Part shown: positions 1 through 10,100 of the stretch, piece by piece
How the letters are laid out: the number at the start of each line of letters is the position of its first letter
How positions within the stretch are numbered: the first letter of the stretch is position 1
DNA from: Scortum barcoo
Lineage: Eukaryota; Chordata; Actinopteri; Centrarchiformes; Terapontidae
Reading direction: 5' to 3'
Assembly (NCBI GenBank): GCA_023238725.1
Contig: CM041548.1
Span: forward strand, 15,273,752 to 15,337,751
Length of the DNA stretch: 64,000 nucleotides
Translations under genes and position numbers: made by a program
The notes under the pieces: model-generated
Database searches by the model: none
Told to the model about the DNA's origin: nothing
The model's input: only the letters and a program-made list of their open reading frames with translations

Positions 1-204
1 GGTCAATACTTATACTAATGCTTGTGCTTGTCAAATGGCATTGCGTAAGGCTTATTTAGGCATTTCTAATGATCGCTGTTCTATAACGACTTTTATCACC
101 TAATTTCCAAGACACAGCTGTGGTAAACAAAATACTTGACAACAAGATTTTCCATTACCTGCATTGATTTGTAGTCAGTCATGTAGAAGCAAAGATATTT
201 TTCC

Positions 205-303
<99 letters not shown>

Positions 304-3300
304 GCTTTTAATGAACATGCATTTAACATACTCTGTAGTTATTAATTCATGAAGCCACAATAATTAGGCCATAAGTAATATATATATTGGCAACGGATTA
401 CAAAGACTTTCTTCACTGCAAATCAAACCGTGTTTTATCAGAATAGTTCACTGAATTGTTTCTATCAATAATGCAGTATTAGAGTGCCGGCTCCATATTT
501 TCTGAGCTTTCTAATTTCTCCTGTGAATGAATGATGAAAGATTTCACTGAGGCCTCTCTTCACACCTTTACTTGCATTATTTTAATTCATACCGGTTAAG
601 CTAATGGCTTCAATTTCGTATGTTCCTGATGTGTTATAAAAGGCTTATCACTTTCTTTACAGGTTCAACATTCCCCTGCTAATACAACTTTTATAGTAAA
701 AAATCAATTCTGAACCTGTTTGGATTCTTGAGCTGCACCGAAGACACAACCGCTCTGCACTTCTCTGTTTCAGCTTCCTGATGGTTCTGTGCGGTGGAAA
801 ATATTCCTCTTCCCCGTAACAGTCATGCTAATAATTTTCTCCTCTTTTTGTTTGCTCATCAGACACATGCTGCTCGGCTCTTGTTTTCCCTCTCCTCTCC
901 TCAATATTTCATGCCATTGAAAGTGCATCTATTCTTGGCGTTCCCCATGCCCCACCACCTACTGACTGTCAAAACATAATTTTCTGTCATTCGACACCCC
1001 TCAACCTTCTTAACCCTCTCAGTGCCTCTCGGTTTTGCAAGTCGAGGCCATCATGTGCATTAGGCTGACCTTAGGTGTACTTCTGAGCCACATTCAGGTT
1101 TAGTTATGAGTTTAAGCTTGAAGTGAGTCACGTAGAGAGCAGAAAAATGGGTTTGTCAGAACAATGCAGAAGGTGCACTTACTCTTGAGACAGTTTCGAG
1201 TGAGCCTGCATCTTTTGCTCGGCATAGCAAAGGCCAAAAACTGTATCACCTAATGTTGCAGATGAAATCAGATGAGATTTAATACACATGCTGTAGGGCC
1301 GCATATTACACTTCAGATGTATTTTGGATTGTTGCATTGCAGAATTCTGTAACTACACCACCAATCCTGTGCTTTATAAAGAAATTATCACCTAACAAAA
1401 TGTTAATTCAGCTTCTGTTGGAAAATCTGAGGTGAAGTTGGTGCTCTTGTCCTAAAAGAGACATGTCTCCCAAGTTTGATGTGGTCAAGATTAAGCAATG
1501 GTATGGTGATATTAAACTGATTCAGCTGTTAAACTTTACTTTTTATTGATTTGATCATCACTTTGCATCAAATATTGTACTTTGTACCTATAAACCAGCC
1601 ATATCAAACACTAACTCAGTGTGCTGTGAGCCAGTAATTCTGAGACCATGTATGCTCCAACACAATATGTTGATAACTTTGATAACTAATTTTATCCAGT
1701 TTTCACAAACTTAGGAAATGTGTTTATTATGGGGCGGTAAGTATCCCAGTTAAAGTACATACCACCTGTACAGCAGCAGCATAAAAACCTAACTTTGCTC
1801 CAGTCAACATAACGACAGATGGTTGAACAGCACCTGAAACCCCCCTCTCCCACACCTTTATGTAGTCGGAATTGGAGGGGCCACATTTCTGAATTCCTGT
1901 AACTTTCCAAAACTGGCAATCTGACGAGCACACCCACTTCAACGCAAATTGGCCAGGTGTGTGAGATAAGAAAGGAAGCAGTCTTGAGCATCTCTCTCAA
2001 GCTCTTTTTTTTTCTTTTTTGACACCATTACCTCAATCACTTTTTGCATGTACAATTCATGTTTGATGGCAGGCTTTTCACCCCTGCTTCAAGCGTTGCC
2101 ATTCAGAGCAGCTCCACTACTGCTTTCAGGCATGGCCGAACAACTCGTCATATGAACTAAATCGTCTCAAGAATACCTTCATCTCCAGCCATTATTTTCA
2201 TACACCTCACATCAAATATATTAGAGACAACATTATATAATGTTGATTCTTTGTTACAAACCATTTTTTACACAAGTCAACTTAAATGAAGATGACTTAA
2301 CTTGTGAAAATGTGAAATATCACAGTATATCTAAATAAGATATAATTACACTGGCACACGTAAACGATATATGACGGCTTTACTGGCCCAACCCACCAAT
2401 GGTGCCAAAACCAACTCAGGCTCTCTAAGAAAGCTGCTTTTTTTCCCCCAAACCATCCTATGATGACCATATTTCCTTTCATTACGAAGCCCTTAATCCA
2501 TGCCAATTTACCCCAAACATTATTTTGCCATTTGATTTCTATCTGTTCCTCTAAACAGATTGTCCTCACAGTTCATCTGCTCGCTCTTCCAACCCTCTGT
2601 CCTTTACGACCATTTACCAACACATCACTCCCTTCCCCAAAGGCTCAGCCCTCATCCTAGCATCCATTTCCTGGTGCTCCCTTTTCATCACTGCCCGACG
2701 CTAAGGAACATTGTCCTTGGTTGATTGGCAGATGCCATTATCCTGGGCTTATATCTTCACAATCACATTAGCCATTTGCACAGCTGGGTACTTACTGAAG
2801 CGAGGCAGGTTAAGCACCACACTCTAGGGGACAAAACGATGGAGGCCCACCTGGAGCTTAGGCCAGGACTCTCCTCAGCACCACGCCATTACCCAAAACA
2901 CTGTTGGCCTTTCTTCCATTTAGCTAATGCCTCTATGTCTCCCTCTCCATCTTCCCTCTCTGCACTCCTCAGTTTCTCGGTTCAAACGTTAGTCTTCTTT
3001 AACCTTCCCTACATCTCCCTTGATTCCTGCACTGTAATTTCTTCCTACCTTCAACCTCAATCTGTCCATGCCCCCAGGCTTTCTCTATGTCCCCCTCTCT
3101 CTCACTCCCACTCCATAACAGTTTTTTTGTCCCTTGCTCTTTTTTACTCATCCCTCGCTTGTATGGATATACTGAAGTTAAGGGACTGCAAAATGCAGAT
3201 TCACACCAAATAAACAAGGCAAAGAAAAGAGGGCGAGGGAGGTTGGCGAGGTGACTGCATAAGCACAGTTTGCTGACACAATGTTGACAGAGATACATTT

Positions 3301-5900
3301 TAATGCACTCTTACTTTCACACAGAGGTGTTTATTTGTCTGTGTCTCCAACTTCAAAAAGCCTCTGTTGGTGTTGTTATCTTTGTCAGGGTTACTTTATA
3401 TTCAAAGTTTGACATTTCACTAGATTAACTGATTAATCAAATAAATTGTTGTTTACTGACACCGCCACTGGACATTAAACTCAATCAAGACAACCTCATT
3501 TTAATCCATTAACATTAAAGCTGAGATTGCTCCAAACTGAGACAAGGGAAAAGAGGAACCGATGGATGTAGGAAATTAGTGATAGCACAGATAGAAGCCA
3601 GGAGGAAGAATAAAGAAATCTCACGGATGACGAAACCAGCACATTTACCACTGGAATACTGTTTACACCAGGAATGAAGTTGGTAGGAAATCAATATCAA
3701 GTCAACAAGGATATATGAAAGTGTTGAGGCTGATTGATGATAACAAATTATCTGAATAATCAATATGCCCATAGCTGCTGTTCATGAATTAATCACAAAC
3801 AGAGTCAAAGTCAAGGTAACGAGCCATGGTTACTGTTACCATAGTGTTCACCACTGCCTATGGTGAAATACAAAGTGTGCAGCTGCAGAGGCTGCAGGAG
3901 GCAATAAGTATTCAAAAACAGAGCAGCACATGGTACAAAGTCGAGAGAACAAATGTGTTCAATAACTTATGACGCTGGGAAGCTTCGCCCAGTCACGTGA
4001 TCAAAATACACACACAAAGCACGTCATAAATATGCATACGTGCCTCTGCTGCTTGAGATGGGTCCAGAAAACATATTAAATGTCACTCTTGATATTTCTA
4101 TCTCACTTTCAATGGTTGCTGCACACAACAGGAAGCGAGAGATCATCAGTTTATGGAGAAATGGAGGGATATGCTCCTCATATGCAGCACTTTCCTCCTG
4201 AGTGCGAGGCGACAAAAGGATGACAAATGTTAAGAGTGGATGGAGGCGAGTGATCCAGTGGAGCCGCACAGATAGGTGTTGGGACAGACAGAGAGAGGGA
4301 GAGTTGGGAGGGGGAAAAAAAAGTGATGGTGCTTGCTCTTTCATCCGCCCCTTTACTCCAGTCACCACGGCAACATGCCTGGAGGGCACTCAAGAGAGGC
4401 GTCATCACTGACAAAAACAACAGAGAGGCAGAGAATGAGTGAGAGCAAACGAGAGCAAGCTAGACAGACAGTGTGTATGAATGAGAGCTGAGAGAGGAAG
4501 TAGGCAGTAGGTCTACAACGGACTCCAGCTACTTCTCCCCTCTCAAAGAAGTGACGAATTTGACCTTCAGGGACTCGGCTAAGAAGTGTAATGAACATTC
4601 ATTCATCATCAGAGGTCATTCAGATTAATGTTTGGACCGCTCAGCTAAAGTTTCAGCAACAGCATCTACGAGCACGTTTATGGGTGTGAATATCACTGAT
4701 ATCCCCTCCAAAAAGGACACTATTATGAGATATGAAATTGGCAGAGTTAATCAAACCGAGGCTAATGCTTAATATTTGGAATTAACTGAGCCATTAATAC
4801 TGCGGGCTGCCGTTAGGATAGATAGAGTGGTTAAACCACCACGGGCGAAATTAAACAGGTTAATTAAAGTCTCCAAATTTTCATACACTCCGCCTCAGTC
4901 CGTATTTCACTGTTAAAACACACACAAATGTATGCACACACACATACACACACTCATATATAATTACCTACACACATTATTACTATACTTGCAATGATAT
5001 TGCACTGGCAAATTCTAACCTTTAACCCCTGTTGAATAGTGAATAATCTTATATCTCCAAAATCTTTCACTTCAGAGACCTAAAGAAAAAAACTTACATG
5101 GCTTAAGGCCTGAATGTTTTCAGAAAAACCAGAATATTTTATTATTCACCATGCATGGATTTTTTTTTTTTTTTTACACTAAAGCCAGATTATAGCTACA
5201 TTTTTTTGCTTGTAAAATGTGTTAGAAGGTAAGTCCTTGACATTTAAATGTATCAGAAATCATCTTAGTCAGTGTCATGTTAGGTGATTTTAGAGTCAAA
5301 AGACATTACACTATAAGTTGAGTAGTTTAGCCATTATTTGGTTATCATGTAGTCTCATCCCAGTATTAGACGGCGCTCTCCATCACCATCATGTTGCTTT
5401 ATTCTTTTTCAAAATGTGTCGCCCATTTGTGTATCAAATAGCTTCCCTTTTTTCCTGGCTGCTGAGAGAAATGTGAACAGTGTGCTCGTAATTAACCACG
5501 ATAATGATTCAGTGTGTGATAATGACTCATTTCACAGCTGGTGAGGATTTTAGTCTTTTAGTGTGTTTCCAGCACAATCCCAAAGTAAAACCTCACCCAG
5601 ACCAATACTTGGAGATAAAAAAAAAACAGATGAGTTTTCTAGATGTGAGCTGTGCTGTATCTTTAACATCTCTTTAGGTTTATGAAAGTTCATTTACATC
5701 AACTGAAAATATGCTCCTAAATCTTACCTTCTTTTTTGGACAAACCTGGATTATATTCCTTATCCTAATGTAAATCTATTGTTTCTTCATCATTATCTTA
5801 ATACAGCTCAAACCTTGACCCTAAAATATAACTGATCCCTCACAAACTGTGTGCAGTTTCTACTATTTTAATTAAGAGAATAACACTTTCTGCAGACAGT
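1..5900. other. Upstream non-coding DNA
   Basis: AT-leaning single-copy-looking DNA with no coding exon I can support on either strand. It contains the long TCTA microsatellite (205-303), an 18-bp perfect palindrome (2228-2245), a CA-rich patch (4917-4955) and a T run (5161-5175). The open frames here have no splice-compatible conserved protein content. Distal promoter elements may be present but none is recognisable. Confidence 0.6.
205..303. repeat. (TCTA)n tetranucleotide microsatellite
   Basis: About 99 bp of uninterrupted TCTA/GATA units, nearly 25 copies. The Tyr-Leu-Ser-Ile repeat seen on translation is an artefact of the microsatellite. The purity suggests a length-variable locus. 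Confidence 0.97.
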
Positions 5901-5924
5901 TTCTCATATACACAAAGGCACACA

Positions 5925-6240
5925 CCTTTGCAATTCTGTACTTGTGAGGGCCCTAATGAGTTCTTTACCCCTAACCTAGACATCATGACTAAATGCATAA
6001 TCCCAACCCTTACCCTAACCTAAACCCAATTCTAATCCCACAGCTGGTGGAGGGGGTATGCCAGCTGACAAAAGGCGTTGACACCTAAAAACCTAAAATC
6101 CTACAACCCTCAAACCTCATAATCCAAACCCAATTTAAACCCAACTCGTTGAACCAAACAGCCCTTTTAGGGTCTGACCAAGTGGGGAGCTCTCAAGATG
6201 TCCTCACTTTCCAAAATGTCCTCACGTCCAAGGTCTAAAA
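5925..6240. repeat. Dispersed fish repeat with degenerate CCCTAA-like core
   Basis: The stretch begins CTTGTGAGGGCCCTAATGAG, continues through TACCCCTAACCTAGAC, CCCTTACCCTAACC, and AACCCAATT, and ends with GATGTCCTCACTTTCC, AAAATGTCCTCACGTCC. This arrangement ('deny-TTAGGG' interior flanked by 'gtcctcac...' words) matches a dispersed repeat I recall from fish genomes. Class is not known to me. It ends directly before the CpG-rich promoter. Confidence 0.5.
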
Positions 6241-6249
6241 CTCAAATTG

Positions 6250-7008
6250 ATCTTAAAAAAAAAAATAAAAAAGATAGACGGACGAGCACACGCACACACA
6301 CATGCACAGAGCGCTTGTTTTGAGGGGGCGGGGCAGCAGCCTGGACGGACCTGTGAGCGCGTCTCCTCCATCAGAGGGCGGGCTTGTCGCGTGGTGCGCG
6401 CAGCGTGTCTGCGGGCTGCTGCCGGTGATGATGCGCGGAGCGGCAGGTGCACAACAAACCTTTGCGCGGAGACCCAGCGGCTCGAAAGCTGCCCGCAGAC
6501 CGGCAGACACCGAGCTCGGCTGTCACCTGTGAATGTGCTCGCCTCTCTTGCCTTATCACCGACACCGCATTCATCCCTCAAGCAAACGACGGCAAACACA
6601 CGAAGGAGTGAGTGGAAAGTGCGAGAGAGCAGATCATCATCATCATCGTCATTATTATTATTATTATTATTACTGGCACAAGTGAAGGTGTCCGAATGGG
6701 TCTCGTCGTCGCAATGGGATTGGAGTTGAAGAACAGGTATCCACTCACATAATCACCCTCATCAGACCTCCTCTAAAGCTACCTGGGAACTTGAAAAGAC
6801 CTTTTTTTTTTATTTTGGACCGCTGGGATGTTGTGAAGCGCACGCCGCCTGGGACAGAGAGGAGCGGGGAGGAAAAAGGAACCGAGAGAGAGAGAGAGAG
6901 GGGATCCAGAGCTGGACGAGCACCGCCGGTGAGAGAGGGGGATCCAGAGCTGGATGGCTCTCGCAACGTTTTCCCGCCGGTCAGCCTCATCGCGCTGGCG
7001 CTCGCATT
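6250..7008 (+). promoter_or_regulatory. efna3: CpG-rich promoter and 5' leader of the ephrin gene
   Basis: Base composition changes sharply from the AT-rich upstream DNA to CpG-rich DNA from about 6290, continuing past exon 1 to about 7250. A GC box (GGGGGCGGGGC) lies at 6324-6334. No convincing TATA box is visible; the A-rich run at 6252-6275 is low complexity. The leader contains an ATC/ATT triplet repeat (6633-6672), a short GA repeat (6883-6900) and two copies of a GAGAGAGG..GATCCAGAGCTGGA block (6894-6916 and 6931-6954). A short upstream ORF of 18 codons begins at ATG 6696 and stops at 6750-6752. The transcription start cannot be placed from sequence alone. Confidence 0.6.
6633..6672. 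repeat. (ATC)n/(ATT)n triplet repeat in 5' leader
   Basis: Five ATC units with one GTC interruption followed by seven ATT units, ending just before TACTGGCAC. Lies in the presumed 5' leader or core promoter. Confidence 0.9.
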
Positions 7009-7060
7009 ATGGCTCTCGCACTTTTTCCCTCAGCCTCACCCATCGCGCTGGCGCTCGCAA
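6954..7060 (+). repeat. Near-tandem 55-bp duplication spanning the signal-peptide start
   Basis: Unit A starts at 6954 and unit B at 7009; both begin ATGGCTCTCGCA and both contain TCAGCCTCA and ATCGCGCTGGCGCTCGCA with small differences in between (an ACG and CCGG insertion in A, ACCC in B). A 55-bp offset is not a multiple of three, so the two ATGs are in different frames. Confidence 0.85.
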
Positions 7061-7122
7061 ACTTGCACGGCATCGAGAGGCAGCGACCGGCATGCGGTGT
7101 ACTGGAACAGCTCGAACCTCCT
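7009..7122 (+). CDS. efna3: Ephrin-A3 exon 1: signal peptide region and start of ephrin domain (start uncertain)
   Basis: The 3' part is secure: from 7079 the frame reads GSDRHAVYWNSSNL, the conserved opening of the mature ephrin-A domain with its N-glycosylation site (NSS). The CTG leucine codon is split by the donor CT|GTAAGT at 7122/7123 and completed by the first base of exon 2. The start is not secure. This frame is open from after a TGA at 6683-6685 but has no ATG. An ATG at 7009, one base out of frame, encodes MALALFPSASPIALALA, a good signal peptide, and one surplus base near 7070-7080 would connect it to GSDRHAVYW. Another ATG at 6954 starts the sister copy of a 55-bp duplication and is in the third frame. 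The exact domain frame itself reads a hydrophobic VSLIALALALWLSHFF at about 6980-7027 with no initiator. I place the start at 7009 provisionally. Confidence 0.6.
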
Positions 7123-10100
7123 GTAAGTGGCTCCGCCGTCACGTTAACTTGTGCTGCGTCTCCGCTCGGCGCGCAACTGCGCTGACAAACTTGTTTGCAA
7201 AGACGGCGGTCACCCTCCGCAGAGACGTACTCCTCTTTTTGTTTGCAGCATCAAAGCCCAGAAATAGATTAAACTCCACCAATAAGCCTCTTCTTTATTT
7301 TTTTTTCATGTCAGCAGTCAACAATTATTAATTAATTATTGCCTCTAATTGCTTCTCCTCATCTGCAACATGGTTTTTACCCTCTTTGTTTTTAAATCAG
7401 TCAGAGTACAGTAATGCGTCTCCAGAGGGACTAGCTGTTTTCTACAGTGCCCTTCCTGCATGCAGAGTGGTTGCCATATAAATATTTGATTTCTTTCTCA
7501 CATTTAATCCATCTGCTGCTTTTACATTAATGACTCATCTTTTCATTTACCATGCTCACAATTCTGCAATGTCCATCATCCCCATGCAGCGAAAATACAC
7601 CAAACTTCCATAAATCTGCACTAGTGTGTGTGCTCACTGTGAATAAGTATGCTCACCACACAAAGACACAAACACACACACACTAATGTATTCACACAGG
7701 CATACACACATCTGAGCCTACATCCTTGGACTTCCTCCTACAACAGTAAGGTTGCTTACCTCAGGTAAGCCTCCCTGGGCTCTGCTACCTCTCTCTACCT
7801 GTGAGCTATAAAGCCAGCTTGCTGTGGGGCAGAGATCGATGTGGATTCTACTGCCTTTGTCTTCTCATTAGCCAACAGTGAATCCATCTTTCTCACATTC
7901 TTTTATCTCCTCTCCTCACACAACCTCCCTCTTTGCCCCCACCTTCAGCGCCCCCCCCTCCTCTTCCTCATCTGTGTTCCTCCTCTGTCCATTTGTATTC
8001 ACCTCAGACGCGGGTCTCTCCTATCGCCTCTCACTATCTCATACTTGGTTATTTTCTTCCCTCTCTTATTTTTCTGCTGTGTCTCACCAGCCGGCTTGTC
8101 CCCCTCAATTCCCCTTTTTTTCTGCATCTCATTACCGCCCCCCCATCTGCTCCTGGACCCTCATTCACCTCCCAGGCACTCAGCTGAGAGTACACATACA
8201 GTAGATGATTAGAATTATAAATTGTATGAAAGTAATGTGATTGTATGTGGCTGTGGGTCTAATTCAAATATTTGAAGGTTCCCTCTGGTCAAACAGTGAG
8301 AAAGCTGCTATAAAGCCTGATGGAAACAGTTAAGGTGGTGCTGCAGCACTGTCACCTCCTCATTAATGTTAATGTGTGAATGGCAGAGTCACATTCACAA
8401 CTATTTTAGATTTATGACTGCAGTTAATCCTGTCACTGTGACACGAATAAAGAAGGGGCATATTAACTGAGACTTACTTGCATTTAAGCCCTGTAAAAGT
8501 GCTCAGGTTTCTGCGTGTCATAATCAGTATTAGTCCTATCTATCAATTTTAATTAGTCTTTCGGCGTGCGCTCTGTCTAAAATTATATTCACAGCATGGG
8601 TAGGGTTGCTAAGTGTAGTTATTCATTACAATATTAGCACATTTTGAGGTTTTAGATTGGCATTTATGTGTTAAAATGACAAATATTCGCTTTTGTTAAT
8701 GAATTCAGAATAGTGTATATGTGTGTGTGTGTGTCTAAGAGAGAGCCAAAGGGGGAGGGACACAGAGACAGACAAAGTGCAGGTGTGGATCTACGTGCCT
8801 GCATGTGCAAAACCTCTCCTTTCTCCACAGCGAGATACAAATCTCTAAAATAATGCAAAAATTGGCCCAGTTTGCAGGTAGCAGACAAATCCTCAGAGGC
8901 TAGTGCAGGAATACTGATGGCCATCAGGCTTTAAAAGGCCTCCGGCTGGGGGCCCAACACTCTGTCTGCATGCACAGAGAACCAGGTAAAGGCCTCACTT
9001 GTTCAACAATGCAGCTTCTTCCCTCATCCAGCTCTGGTTATTGAGACAAGCTCAGGAGGGAGCAGTGAGAAATGAAGGCAGGGACAGAGAGCCAGAAACC
9101 AGAGGCCTTCAGGGCCAAACTCTGGTTGAGGCCTTAACGTTTTACCCTTGAGCGCAGCATTCAGCGCAGATGGTTACAGCACAGCTGCAAGAAATGGGAT
9201 CACTTGGAAGCCAAGCTGTTTGTGCCAAAGCCATGAAAATGTTTTTTTTATGATAAAGCACAGCTAGAAATGTATTGCTCTGGTGTATTCAAAGTCAAAA
9301 GGCAACTGTGACACAGTTGATACCCAGTAATACTGTGCTTTTGATTCTGTGCAGCTTTTCTGAGGTAAACAACATCAGACAATTTATTAGAGCTTTTTCC
9401 GGTACTGTGGACAATTTGAAACGAGATGTCTAGATTATCATAACCCAAAGAAATAGCTCAGAGTGCTTTGATTACTGCCCAAGTCCGTCACGATCGCACT
9501 ACCCCCCATTAGAAAGTGTTGCTCTCAGCTTCCGCTCTCAGCAGTGCGCCTGGCCAACTCGTTACAGATGTCCCTGCTAATGGCTGACTGAGGCAGGAAA
9601 AAACACACACGCAGGCCATTAAATCATCTCGCATCTGAGGCCATCTGCCAATTAGAGGGGGGAGATGTGGAACATCTTGAGAGCATGCGGGAGCAGCGGT
9701 GCACTGCGGTAGCCTCGAATAACCACCAGCAGCATCCTATGCTCCCGCCACCTCCTCCCATCAGGTGTTTGGCCTCACTGGTTAGACAGGCCGCATATCC
9801 ATAATTGGGTGCCCCATGTCAGCATGATCAAAACAACAGTGCTGCTTTCACTCACTCTCCCACTCCTTGCCTAAGTCACACAGTGTCTCTACTAATGCTT
9901 ATAACTTAGCAGGACGCCAGAGCAAAAAGTCTTTGCGCAGGCGTGGGATGGAATAGCAGGGAATTGGGTTTGAAAATGTGCCACACGTCTCTTTGCTAAA
10001 TCACCGTTCCCTTGACTGCACAGCAAGATCAAAGTCTTCTTTTGCTGTTTGTGGCTGATCCTCAGTGAGTTACAACCCTGCATGTTTCACACTACACACT

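Noticed and set aside
164..352. Open frame of repeated Tyr-Leu-Ser-Ile
   Set aside because: Produced entirely by the TCTA microsatellite.
6247..6729. 160-codon open frame in the CpG-rich leader
   Set aside because: CpG-rich DNA is poor in stops. The frame has a Ser/Leu run from the triplet repeat and no homology I recognise; it also runs across the presumed promoter.
7803..7820. TATA-like CTATAAAG as an alternative promoter
   Set aside because: An isolated TATA-like word in intron 1 without GC-rich context, initiator or downstream coding exon.
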